Origin: Opitutales bacterium | Lineage (GTDB): Bacteria > Verrucomicrobiota > Verrucomicrobiia > Opitutales > JABSRG01 | Length of the DNA stretch: 64,000 bases | Direction of reading: 5' to 3' | Assembly: GCA_028280845.1 (NCBI GenBank) | Contig: JANQKZ010000009.1 | Location: 1-64,000 of the forward strand | Shown here: positions 9,183-17,864 of the stretch, piece after piece | Position numbering within the stretch: the first letter of the stretch is position 1 | How the letters are laid out: every line of letters begins with the position of its first letter | Notes under the pieces: model-generated | Database searches by the model: none | Told to the model about the DNA's origin: nothing | Seen by the model: only the letters and a program-made list of their open reading frames with translations | Translations under genes and position numbers: made by a program

Positions 9183-10253
9183 GTCCAACTGGTGAAGTCC
9201 CGGCGGAATAAAGTTATGGACATTGAGAACCGGAAGCTCCTCCTTCAATCCCGATTTGCGCTTGGCCAGAAGATAGAGCGATTTTAACTGATCCGCCCAT
9301 ATCCCCTCTCCCCTAAAGCGCTCGTGGAATTTGGAGTTGTTCAACTTTCCTCCACGAATGGATCGAATCCGATCTTCTACCCGCTGACGTTTTCCAGGCT
9401 CGAACCGGTCGAGCCAATCCAGGAACAGGTCCTTCACGCCATAGGGAAGACGCAATGTCGAGTAGCGGAACCACTGCGCCCCGGCATGAACTGCGGCCGC
9501 CATCAACTCGGGCATTTCGATCTCGTTCAGACCGGGAATCGCGGGCCCCATAATCACTCCTGCGGGAATACCCGCAGCCCGCAACTGTCGCAGGGCTTCC
9601 AAACGCTCGTAAGGTGCTGAAGTCTTGGGTTCCATTTTCCTGGCCAGATCCAGTCGGAGACTGGTAATGGAAATGTTTACCCCGACTGCACTAAAGCGAG
9701 CAAGCTCACTCAAATAATCGATATCACGAGTAACCAACGCATTTTTGGTAATGATCATCACCGGGTGTCGACAGCGTGCTAACAGCTCTAGGCACTTCCG
9801 GGTGATCTCCAACTTTCGTTCAATCGGCTGATAGGGATCGGTTACTCCACTGAAAGCCAGCGTCTCTGGTTCATATCCCGGTTTCCCGATTTCCTGTTCC
9901 AACAACTCGGCGGCTCTTCGCTTTACCACAATCTTACTCTCAAAATCCAGCCCGGCAGAATAGCCCAGATATTCGTGGGTCGGCCGAGCAAAACAATAGG
10001 AGCATCCGTGTTCACATCCCCGGTATGGGTTTAAGCTCCGGTTAAACCCGATATCCGGACTGTTGTTCTTAGATATCACTGTTTGGCTGATATCGTCGAT
10101 ATACTGAGTCTTTATCCCGGAAACTGGACCCACTCCATGGTCGTAATCTGCCTCGACGTGCTCTTTCTCAAACCGTCCTGCCGGGTTCCGGGTCGCACCC
10201 CGGCCCTTTATGGTGTTTCGGTTTCGGCTATCCACAAGGCAAATAGTGTACAT
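9174..10253 (-). CDS. Radical SAM protein, spore photoproduct lyase-like / PA0069 family
   Basis: Radical SAM enzyme with the iron-sulfur motif CEHGCSYC (CxxxCxxC) about 90 residues from the start, preceded by the family signature KGRGATRNPAGRFE near the N-terminus and SLNPYRGC before the cluster. Downstream YCFARPTHEYLG, GVTDPYQPIE and TKNALVTRD fit the Elp3/SplB-like family usually called PA0069. The substrate of this family is not known. The start is uncertain: the ATG at 10253 is used here, while an in-frame TTG at 10271 would add six residues. Single gene; convergent with the upstream pseudopilin operon. Confidence 0.85.
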   Translation of the reverse strand: MYTICLVDSRNRNTIKGRGATRNPAGRFEKEHVEADYDHGVGPVSGIKTQYIDDISQTVISKNNSPDIGFNRSLNPYRGCEHGCSYCFARPTHEYLGYSAGLDFESKIVVKRRAAELLEQEIGKPGYEPETLAFSGVTDPYQPIERKLEITRKCLELLARCRHPVMIITKNALVTRDIDYLSELARFSAVGVNISITSLRLDLARKMEPKTSAPYERLEALRQLRAAGIPAGVIMGPAIPGLNEIEMPELMAAAVHAGAQWFRYSTLRLPYGVKDLFLDWLDRFEPGKRQRVEDRIRSIRGGKLNNSKFHERFRGEGIWADQLKSLYLLAKRKSGLKEELPVLNVHNFIPPGLHQLDLL

Positions 10254-10356
10254 TAGTTCATCTATTGTCAATGCCCTGCCAGCCTACCCATTCGCATATT
10301 CCAGGAGCAAGGTGCTATCCTTACCCCCTTGGATGGAAAAGTCGACGGTCGCCTAC

Positions 10357-10950
10357 CTAAACCCGGTCAGCAAGAAAAGCCTGCAACCCTCTGACCGCCA
10401 TCGCCCGATGGCTCATCCGGGCCTTGACCTCAGGTCCCAGCACTCCAAACGAGTCTGTATACCCATCTGGAATAAAAACCGGGTCATACCCGAAGCCTTC
10501 GTTTCCAGTGGCGCACTCAGCAATCACCCCCTCACAACGCCCCTCAAAGGTTTCCAATTCCCCATGGGGCAGGATCAGGACCAGGCAGCAGATAAAGGCG
10601 GCCTGACGATTCCCCAAGCCAACACCCGACAGTTCTTCCAACAACTTGGTCCAATTGGCTACATCTGAAGACGGCTGACCTGCATATCGTGCAGATCGCA
10701 CGCCCGGTCGTCCCTCCAAGGCGTCGACGGCCAGCCCACTGTCATCCGCGAGAATGCCATCGTCTGGTTCCACCAGAGCCCTCAGCGCATCTGCCTTAAT
10801 CAGAGCATTTCCGAGAAAGGTATCCGCGGTCTCCTCGACCTCCGGCATCCCCCCAATCGCTTTTGCACCCAAAACAGGAAGCGGAGCCAGCATTTCGGAC
10901 AGTTCCCCTAACTTGTGCAGGTTCCCAGTGGCAACAATCAGCCGTTTCAT
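10357..10950 (-). CDS. rdgB: Non-canonical purine NTP pyrophosphatase (RdgB/HAM1)
   Basis: Hydrolyses dITP, XTP and related nucleotides to monophosphates, cleansing the nucleotide pool. The 197-residue length is normal. Family motifs are in order: ATGNLHK at 7-13, ADDSGLAVDALEGRPGVRSA at about 68-87, GFGYDPVF at about 150-157 and MSHRAMA near 180. Its start overlaps the ribD stop by four bases (ATGA), indicating translational coupling in an operon with ribD and the MBL hydrolase upstream. Confidence 0.95.
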   Translation of the reverse strand: MKRLIVATGNLHKLGELSEMLAPLPVLGAKAIGGMPEVEETADTFLGNALIKADALRALVEPDDGILADDSGLAVDALEGRPGVRSARYAGQPSSDVANWTKLLEELSGVGLGNRQAAFICCLVLILPHGELETFEGRCEGVIAECATGNEGFGYDPVFIPDGYTDSFGVLGPEVKARMSHRAMAVRGLQAFLADRV

Positions 10951-12056
10951 TCGTCCCTGACTTTTACCTCCGGCACACCACGGAGGAGAATGTCTTCACC
11001 GAGGGGGGTCCATTCCGGGTTAATGATTTTGAGCGATTCCTCCATCGACTTCACCCGACGACCCGTAAAACCCGGGCGCGCAGAGGGGTCACCCAGGATT
11101 TTGGGAGACTTGTAGAGGAGCAGGTAATTCAAATAGCCCTGATTGAGAAAGTCGCTCAGGAGGTACCCTCCACCCTCAATCAAGACGCCGTACACCTGTT
11201 CCTCCACACACTTTCTGGCAAAGGCTTCAGGCGTGACCTCAGGTAACCTCCAAAGTCCGACTCCACGATCGATCAACTCCGCTTCCTTTTCCCTATCCGC
11301 CTCGATAGAAGTCACGACCGTCGTCTGGGTGCGATACGCATCGGCATAGAGATGCGGTATCGGGTCCCCTACTGAACTTAGATTCCGATCAAAGACAAAA
11401 CGTTGCGGACACCAGTTTGCCTCCCCCTCTATTCGACTGGTGAGCTTCGGATTATCTAGCAGCACGGTGTTGGCCCCTACGCCGATAGCAGGAAAATACC
11501 GTCGCCACCGCATGACATCCGCACGGGCCTGGGGTCCCGTAATCCACTGGGACTGCCCATTCTCTGCGGCAATTTTGCCATCCACTGTCATGGCCAGTTT
11601 TCCAGTAATGAACGGAGTGCCCTCTACGATCCAGTGATTAAAAATCAGGTTTAATGCGGTACAAGCTCCCTCCAGGATTCCATCCACGACCTCAATCCCT
11701 GCCGCGCGCAGGCGGTCGAGTCCAACGCCGGCGTGCTTGGGATTGGGATCCACTGCACCCACCACCACTTTACGAATTCCGGACTCCAGGATAGCTTCGG
11801 TACAAGGGGGCGTGCGCCCTTCGGTATTACAAGGTTCCAGCGTCACAACCAGCACAGCTCCCGATTTCGGGCGCCGGCCCAGATTGTTCAAAACTGCTCG
11901 CTCTGCGTGCGCTTCCCCAGCCCGGGCATGATAACCGCGAGCCACAATCTCTCCATTCTCAACAATAACCGAACCCACCATGGGATTCGGGTGGGTCTGC
12001 CCCCAACCCCGCCTGGCCTCCGCCAGGGCTTCGCGCATCAGGATTTCATAGTCCAT
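10947..12056 (-). CDS. ribD: Bifunctional riboflavin deaminase/reductase
   Basis: Riboflavin biosynthesis: deaminates the pyrimidine product of GTP cyclohydrolase II and then reduces its ribosyl chain. The N-terminal deaminase domain (1-145) has the zinc site AHAERAVL and EPCNTEGRTPPC. The reductase domain starts near FITGKLAMTVDGKIA at about 145 and carries SQWITGPQAR and the later GVLIEGGG motif. Length (369) is typical. Its start overlaps the preceding MBL stop by one base and its end overlaps rdgB by four. No FMN riboswitch can sit in front, since the upstream gene abuts it. Confidence 0.95.
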   Translation of the reverse strand: MDYEILMREALAEARRGWGQTHPNPMVGSVIVENGEIVARGYHARAGEAHAERAVLNNLGRRPKSGAVLVVTLEPCNTEGRTPPCTEAILESGIRKVVVGAVDPNPKHAGVGLDRLRAAGIEVVDGILEGACTALNLIFNHWIVEGTPFITGKLAMTVDGKIAAENGQSQWITGPQARADVMRWRRYFPAIGVGANTVLLDNPKLTSRIEGEANWCPQRFVFDRNLSSVGDPIPHLYADAYRTQTTVVTSIEADREKEAELIDRGVGLWRLPEVTPEAFARKCVEEQVYGVLIEGGGYLLSDFLNQGYLNYLLLYKSPKILGDPSARPGFTGRRVKSMEESLKIINPEWTPLGEDILLRGVPEVKVRDE

Positions 12057-12691
12057 CAGGAAGCTCTCACAAAAGGGTTACTCATTTTTTCCCGGCCCAC
12101 GGTGGTCGCCGGCCCGTGCCCGGGATAGAGGCGGGTGGATTCAGGTAAGGTGTAAATTTCTTCCAGAATGGACCGTTCCAGCCGAGACCAGTCGCCGCCC
12201 GGCAGGTCAAAGCGCCCTACCCCCCCAGCAAAAATCGCATCCCCCGGGAAAGCAATCCCATGCTCCGCCAGGATAAACATGATACTGCCAGGCGCATGCC
12301 CCGGCACCGGGCGGTACTCGATCTGGGTTCCCAACAATTCCAGGGTTCCCCGGTCATTCAGCCAATCGTCCACCATTCCGGGCTCAAAGTGCAGTCCAGG
12401 CAGGGCAAAATCCTTCATCACCTCCGGCGCTTCCAGCAAACCCCGATCTCCGGGATGGGCGTAGACCCGGGCCCCGAGGGAACGCACGCCATTCATATCC
12501 AGCATGTGGTCCCAATGGCCGTGGGTCAGGAGGAGGGCAACCGGCCTTGAGCCCTTTTCTTCCAACCACCGTTGGAAGAGATCGGCTGCTCCCGGAGGCG
12601 CGTCGATGATGAGGGATTCCTGGCGGCTTTCCTCATGCAGGATAAAGGCATTCGTCCCTATGGGCCCCAGTTCAAATTCAAACAATTCCAT
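12056..12691 (-). CDS. MBL-fold hydrolase, glyoxalase II-like
   Basis: Metallo-beta-lactamase fold protein with the two-metal signature THGHWDH at about 56-62, followed by the bridging Asp in FPGDAIFAGGVGRFD and a C-terminal PGHGPATT. The GTNAFIL N-terminus and the order of metal ligands resemble the glyoxalase II/YcbL branch. It is the first gene of the minus-strand group with ribD and rdgB. Substrate unknown; a role in thioester hydrolysis is the usual assignment for this branch. 211 residues. Confidence 0.88.
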   Translation of the reverse strand: MELFEFELGPIGTNAFILHEESRQESLIIDAPPGAADLFQRWLEEKGSRPVALLLTHGHWDHMLDMNGVRSLGARVYAHPGDRGLLEAPEVMKDFALPGLHFEPGMVDDWLNDRGTLELLGTQIEYRPVPGHAPGSIMFILAEHGIAFPGDAIFAGGVGRFDLPGGDWSRLERSILEEIYTLPESTRLYPGHGPATTVGREKMSNPFVRAS

Positions 12692-12785
12692 CTAGCTCGA
12701 GGATGATTGACCTCCCTCGCTTAGCAACGTGATTTTTCCTTTGCTTTTCCGCCTTCCGGGTTTTGACTGCCCTCTTTGCCTCCAC

Positions 12786-13889
12786 ATGGAAACCTATAAT
12801 ATTGCTGTTTTGCCCGGGGACGGGATTGGACCCGAGGTCATGGATGTAACCCTCAAGGTGCTCGACCTTGTGGCGGAACACCACCAACTCCAATTCAGCT
12901 TTCAAAAAGCCGATGTGGGTGGGACTGCCATCGATCAACACGGCACCGCCCTACCCGATCCAACCCTCGAAATTTGCCGCCAATCGGATGCTATCCTGTT
13001 CGGCTCGGTCGGAGGTCCGAAATGGGAGCACCTCCCGCCCAAGGAGCAACCGGAACGCGCCTCCCTCCTTCCCCTGCGCAAGGCTTTTTCCCTCTTTGCC
13101 AATCTTCGCCCGGGTCTGCTCTATCCTTCCCTCATCCCAGCTTCACCCTTGAAGCCGGAAATCATTCCGGACGGCATCGATATCCTTTGTGTTCGCGAGC
13201 TTACAGGCGGCATTTATTTTGGCGACCGTTATACGAAGGTTCTCGGCAATAACGACATCGAGGCCGCCGATACTATGATCTACCGCAAATCGGAGATTGA
13301 ACGAATCGCCCGGGTCGCCATCAGCGCTGCGCAGAATCGTAAAAAACGCGTCTGCCTGGTAGATAAAGCAAACGTCCTCGAAACTTCTGTGCTCTGGCGC
13401 AAGACCGTGTCCGATTATATGGAAGCCTATGCGCCCGACATCGAACTCGAAACCATGTATGTCGACAACGCCGCCATGCAGCTGGTCCGGAATCCGTCTC
13501 AGTTTGATGTCATCCTCACCGAAAATATGTTTGGCGATATCCTTTCGGATGAGATGGGCGTGGTCTGCGGTTCCCTCGGTATGCTGGCCTCCGCCAGTCT
13601 CGGCATGCTGGAAAACCGCTTTGCCCACCCCTTTGGTCTGTTTGAACCTGCTGGAGGCACCGCTCCCGACATCGCCGGGAAAAATCTCGCCAACCCCTGT
13701 GCCCAGATCCTTTCCGCCGCCCTGCTCCTGAGATTCAGCCTCGGTCTGGATGAAGTGGCCGCTGCGATCGAACACGCCGTATCCAAGGTGGTGAATGGCG
13801 GCACGCGTACCGGTGACATCGCCTTTGGGGGGCCATTCGTCAGCACCACCGAGATGGGCGATGCGATCTGTATGGCGCTCAGCGCCTAA
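12786..13889 (+). CDS. leuB: 3-isopropylmalate dehydrogenase
   Basis: Oxidative decarboxylation of 3-isopropylmalate in leucine synthesis, NAD-dependent. The ATG at 12786 gives [18 protein letters not shown], the canonical start; an upstream in-frame codon would add a hydrophobic stretch with no homology. Family motifs: VGGPKW (substrate phosphate region), [27 protein letters not shown] and the active-site segment [24 protein letters not shown] closes the NAD site. Other leu genes are not near; the next gene is alaS. Confidence 0.96.
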   Translation: METYNIAVLPGDGIGPEVMDVTLKVLDLVAEHHQLQFSFQKADVGGTAIDQHGTALPDPTLEICRQSDAILFGSVGGPKWEHLPPKEQPERASLLPLRKAFSLFANLRPGLLYPSLIPASPLKPEIIPDGIDILCVRELTGGIYFGDRYTKVLGNNDIEAADTMIYRKSEIERIARVAISAAQNRKKRVCLVDKANVLETSVLWRKTVSDYMEAYAPDIELETMYVDNAAMQLVRNPSQFDVILTENMFGDILSDEMGVVCGSLGMLASASLGMLENRFAHPFGLFEPAGGTAPDIAGKNLANPCAQILSAALLLRFSLGLDEVAAAIEHAVSKVVNGGTRTGDIAFGGPFVSTTEMGDAICMALSA

Positions 13890-14018
13890 AGCCGGGTTAA
13901 CTGCGCTTTCCTTTATGCTTCCCGGACGGATATCTTGGGCCTAGACACCCGCCCCTCGACGGTAGACACTGAGATTCCTTTTATATTTCCCCTTTCACCA
14001 TCACAGCTCACCACTCCC

Positions 14019-16754
14019 ATGAATTCTTCCGAATTCAGACAATCCTTCCTGGACTTTTTTAAGAGCAAGGCGCACGAAATTGTTCCTTCGGCCCCTCTCT
14101 TGCCCACGGCTCCCAACTTGCTGTTTACCAATGCCGGGATGAATCAATTCATCCCCTATTTTCTGGGCGAACGCACCCCCACTGCTACCCGGGTCGCGGA
14201 TACCCAGAAATGCATCCGGGCAGGCGGCAAACACAACGACCTCGAAGACGTCGGATTCGATACCTATCATCACACCTTCTTCGAGATGCTGGGCAATTGG
14301 TCCTTTGGCGATTATTTCAAACAGGAGGCGCTGACGTGGTCGTGGGAGTTGCTGACCCAGGTGTGGAAGATCCCTCCCGAGCGGCTATATGCAACCGTTT
14401 ATAAACCAGATCCCGGTGACCCCGCCGAGGCAGATCTGGAAGCCCTTGAAATCTGGAAATCTATTTTCCATGAAGCGGGCTTGGATCCCGCTGTGCACGT
14501 CATTCAATGCGGCAAAAAGGATAACTTCTGGATGATGGGGGACACCGGACCCTGTGGACCCTGTTCGGAAATCCACATCGATTGTACCGAAAAAGGGGAT
14601 ACCAAAGGCAGCCTTGTCAACCAGGATTCTGCCTGGTGCATGGAGATCTGGAACAATGTGTTCATCCAGTTCAATGCCACGCCGGAAGGAAGCTACGAAC
14701 CCCTCCCCGCGAAGCATGTGGACACCGGCATGGGGTTTGAGCGAGTCGCTGGGGTTGCAGCTACAACTGACCAGTTCACCCGCTTCGGCGAGTTGCCCAG
14801 CAATTACAACAGCGATCTGTTTACTGATATCTTTAAAGTCCTCACACAGATGTCGGGACACCCCTACGGAGCGACCCTGCCAGAGTCCGGACAGGGGTTA
14901 TCAGAAACAGAATTGAAAGACTGCGCCTTTCGGGTGGTCGCCGATCACCTCCGCTGTCTGTCCACCGCCATCGCGGATGGTATTCTTCCCGGCAACGAAG
15001 GGCGTAATTACGTCATCCGCCGGATCCTTCGACGTGCCGTCCTCTGGGCGGAGCGAGCCGGCCTGGAGAAAGGCAGCCTCGCTTCCATCGTCCCCAGTGT
15101 GATTGAGAAGCTCGGGCCCGTCTTCCCTGAGCTCCAGCAACAGCAGGAAATTATCGAAAAAGTCATCGCTTCCGAAGAGAGCGCCTTCAACCGCACGCTC
15201 GATCGCGGGATCCAGCTCCTCGAACGCGCCTTTGAAGATCACCCCGGCGAGATTCCAGGAGAGAAGGCTTTTGAATTATATGATACCTACGGGTTTCCCC
15301 TCGACCTGACTCAGTTGATGGCTCGGGAAAAGGGTCACACTGTCGACGAAGCCGGGTTTGCAGCAGAGATGGAGAAGCAGCGGCAACGCGCACGCGCCGC
15401 GCAGAAAAAGGAAGACATACTCGTTCAGAAAGATGCAGAAGCTGGAACAATCCAAACACAGTTTGTTGGTTTTGAACCAGCCAACCTGACTGACTTTTCC
15501 ACCACCATAACCAAGTCCCTCTCCCTTGAGGAAAAGCACTACCTGGTTTTGGCAGAGACACCGTTCTACGCGGAGATGGGGGGACAGTTAGGAGATACCG
15601 GTACCATCTCCACCGATGACACCTCCTACACGGTAATCGATACGGTGAAGGACAGCTCCGGTCAAATCCTGCATCAGGTAAAAGAGTCCCTCGATGCTGC
15701 CTCCCTCGACGGAACCGCGGTCACGGTGAGTGTCGACGTGGTCCGCCGACAGGCCATTCAACGCAACCATACTGCGACCCACATCCTCAACTGGGCCTTG
15801 AGGGAGGTGCTGGGCAACCACATTCGACAGGCAGGATCCCTCGTCGCCCCGGAGTATCTCCGATTTGATTTTTCCCACTTTGAGGCCGTAACGTCCGAGC
15901 AACTGGCCACGATCGAAGCCATGGTCAATGAACGGATCATCCGGAATGATGCCGTCGCCTGGTATGAGATTCCCTATGATCAGAAACCGGATGATGTCGT
16001 GGCTGTCTTTGGTGAAAAATACGGCGATGAGGTGCGCGTGGTCGATATCGGGGCCGAGGCAGATGTTTCAACGAACTATCGCCTCATGCATCGGGCGTCT
16101 CCTGGCTATTCAGCAGAGCTTTGTGGAGGAACCCATGTCCTCGCCACCGGAGAAATCGGTTCGCTGAAAATCGTCTCCGAGTCCTCGATCTCCGCGGGCA
16201 CGCGTAGAATTGAAGCGGTTGTCGGAGCTCCGGCTTTTAACCTGTTTCAACGGGATCACAACCAGATTGTCCGTCTTGGCCAACTCCTCTCCTGCCCTCC
16301 TGATGAAGTAGAAACCCGACTCCAGAGCACCTTGAAGGATAAGGCCGACCTCGAAAAAAGACTCAAAGCCAGCGAACAGAAGGGCGTGGCCGCCCTCGCC
16401 GGTGATTTGAAAAATAACGCCATCTCCGGCGGAGACCTGTCATGGGTTGTGGAAGTGGTCAAAGTGTCCAGTCCAAATGACTTGCGTGGGCTCGGTGCCC
16501 AGGTCCAGAAATCTGTTGGGCCCGGTGTGGTCATTCTGGGCGCTACCTTCGGAGACAAGGTAACCCTGGTCGCCCTGTGTACCAGCGAGGCTAATGCCGC
16601 CGGGATCCAGGCCGGGCAGCTGATTCGCGACCTCACCTCAAAGCTTGATGGAAAAGGCGGCGGCAAACCTGACTTTGCCATGGGCGGAGGCAAGGCCGTC
16701 GATAAACTACCGGAAGTTCTCCGCCAGTACAAGAAATCCATCTCCTCTTCGTGA
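14019..16754 (+). CDS. alaS: Alanyl-tRNA synthetase
   Basis: Charges and proofreads tRNA-Ala. The start at 14019 gives MNSSEFRQSFLDFF, the usual AlaS N-terminus; 28 upstream in-frame codons have no homology and hold a repeated leader motif. Class II motif 1 (LLFTNAGMNQF), motif 3 (GRNYVIRRILRRA), the editing-site HTATHILN with its zinc His, the CGGTHV element and the C-terminal DHHA1 region ending in GGGKPDFAMGGG are all visible. 911 residues, a normal length. It ends in front of yhbY. Confidence 0.97.
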   Translation: MNSSEFRQSFLDFFKSKAHEIVPSAPLLPTAPNLLFTNAGMNQFIPYFLGERTPTATRVADTQKCIRAGGKHNDLEDVGFDTYHHTFFEMLGNWSFGDYFKQEALTWSWELLTQVWKIPPERLYATVYKPDPGDPAEADLEALEIWKSIFHEAGLDPAVHVIQCGKKDNFWMMGDTGPCGPCSEIHIDCTEKGDTKGSLVNQDSAWCMEIWNNVFIQFNATPEGSYEPLPAKHVDTGMGFERVAGVAATTDQFTRFGELPSNYNSDLFTDIFKVLTQMSGHPYGATLPESGQGLSETELKDCAFRVVADHLRCLSTAIADGILPGNEGRNYVIRRILRRAVLWAERAGLEKGSLASIVPSVIEKLGPVFPELQQQQEIIEKVIASEESAFNRTLDRGIQLLERAFEDHPGEIPGEKAFELYDTYGFPLDLTQLMAREKGHTVDEAGFAAEMEKQRQRARAAQKKEDILVQKDAEAGTIQTQFVGFEPANLTDFSTTITKSLSLEEKHYLVLAETPFYAEMGGQLGDTGTISTDDTSYTVIDTVKDSSGQILHQVKESLDAASLDGTAVTVSVDVVRRQAIQRNHTATHILNWALREVLGNHIRQAGSLVAPEYLRFDFSHFEAVTSEQLATIEAMVNERIIRNDAVAWYEIPYDQKPDDVVAVFGEKYGDEVRVVDIGAEADVSTNYRLMHRASPGYSAELCGGTHVLATGEIGSLKIVSESSISAGTRRIEAVVGAPAFNLFQRDHNQIVRLGQLLSCPPDEVETRLQSTLKDKADLEKRLKASEQKGVAALAGDLKNNAISGGDLSWVVEVVKVSSPNDLRGLGAQVQKSVGPGVVILGATFGDKVTLVALCTSEANAAGIQAGQLIRDLTSKLDGKGGGKPDFAMGGGKAVDKLPEVLRQYKKSISSS

Positions 16755-16827
16755 AATGTGAATTGTGATTATGATTCGGGTAGACATACTGACTCCCCGT
16801 CCACTCCCCACAGTACCCATCCACCCC

Positions 16828-17115
16828 ATGAACCGCCTAACCAGCGCTGAACGCAAACAACTCCGAGGGATCGCCCAACGGCTCAAACCCGCCATTCACG
16901 TGGGCAAGCAGGGAGTGACCCCTACGATCATGGGCGAGATCGAAATGGCACTGGAAAAGCAGGAGCTGATCAAAATCCGGTTCGATGCATCCAGAGATAC
17001 CCTGAAAACCTGGGCCGACCAGATTTGTATCCAATCCAATGCCGAGTTGGTCGGAACGATCGGGCATACCGCTACCATTTATCGCGAACACGAACAACCC
17101 GGCGCAGGAAGCTAA
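16828..17115 (+). CDS. CRM-domain RNA-binding protein (YhbY family)
   Basis: Small 95-residue protein of the YhbY family, associated with 50S ribosomal subunit precursors. The single CRM domain shows LTSAERKQLRGIAQRLKP, then the GxxG loop HVGKQGVT and the C-terminal VGTIGHTATIYRE. The start at 16828 (MNRLTSAE) is chosen over a TTG or ATG further upstream because the family begins there. The upstream gap contains the TAGACA leader motif listed under findings. Followed 25 bases later by a DUF4336 gene. Confidence 0.9.
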   Translation: MNRLTSAERKQLRGIAQRLKPAIHVGKQGVTPTIMGEIEMALEKQELIKIRFDASRDTLKTWADQICIQSNAELVGTIGHTATIYREHEQPGAGS

Positions 17116-17140
17116 ACAGGCTTTTGCATCTCTTCCTGAC

Positions 17141-17833
17141 ATGCAAACAGACGACTACTTGAAACCTATCGAGCGCGGGCCCGGCATTACCACTATGATG
17201 CGCCCCCTCAAGGTCTTGGGCATGACCTTCGGGCGCCGAATGGTCATCCTTCAAAATGAAAAAGGGGAATGCATGATCCACTCGCCCTTCCCCATTCAAC
17301 CTGGTATGGAGGACCCTTTCGCCTCGCTTGGCCCTGTCAAACGGTTGATTACTCCGACCACCTTTCATGATACCTTCCTTCAGGATGCCATCGACTTCTA
17401 TACGGAGGCAGACCCCTTCGTCGCCCGGGGGATGAAAGCCCCCTTTGACCGCCTCCCCACCCTGGTCCACATGGACACAGCTCTGAGCGGATGGGAGAAG
17501 GATCTCACCCCCATCCAGATCCGGGGAATTCCTCTGCTAAACGAAGTGGTGTTTATCCACAAACCGAGCCAGTCCCTCCTGGTTTCGGACCTGGTGTTCA
17601 ATTTGGGCTCCTGGCAGGGTGGCTATACACGGATGTTCGCTTCCCTCCTCGGCTTCTCCAATACCCCTGGACCCTCCCGGTTGTTCCGTAGCGTAATAAA
17701 AACAATGGATAGCTTCAAGCAGTCCCTCAACGCCATCTTAGAACACCCTTTTGAATCTATCATCCCCTCTCATTTCGATGTCGTCGAAACCAGGGGACCA
17801 GACGTGATCAAAGCGATTCGCGACCGTTTGTAA
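17141..17833 (+). CDS. DUF4336 domain protein (metallo-beta-lactamase-like)
   Basis: 230 residues matching the DUF4336 pattern, a distant metallo-beta-lactamase-like family of unknown function. Visible features: FGRRMVILQNEKGECMIHSP near the start, LGPVKRLITPTTFHDTFL in place of the metal site, then LLNEVVFIHKPSQSLLVSDLVFNLG near the end. The classic HxHxDH motif is absent, which is the family norm. The ATG at 17141 is chosen because the in-frame codon at 17039 would overlap yhbY. Function unknown. Confidence 0.75.
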   Translation: MQTDDYLKPIERGPGITTMMRPLKVLGMTFGRRMVILQNEKGECMIHSPFPIQPGMEDPFASLGPVKRLITPTTFHDTFLQDAIDFYTEADPFVARGMKAPFDRLPTLVHMDTALSGWEKDLTPIQIRGIPLLNEVVFIHKPSQSLLVSDLVFNLGSWQGGYTRMFASLLGFSNTPGPSRLFRSVIKTMDSFKQSLNAILEHPFESIIPSHFDVVETRGPDVIKAIRDRL

Positions 17834-17864
17834 TCGCAACCTCACCTTTCAGGGAATGAGAGAA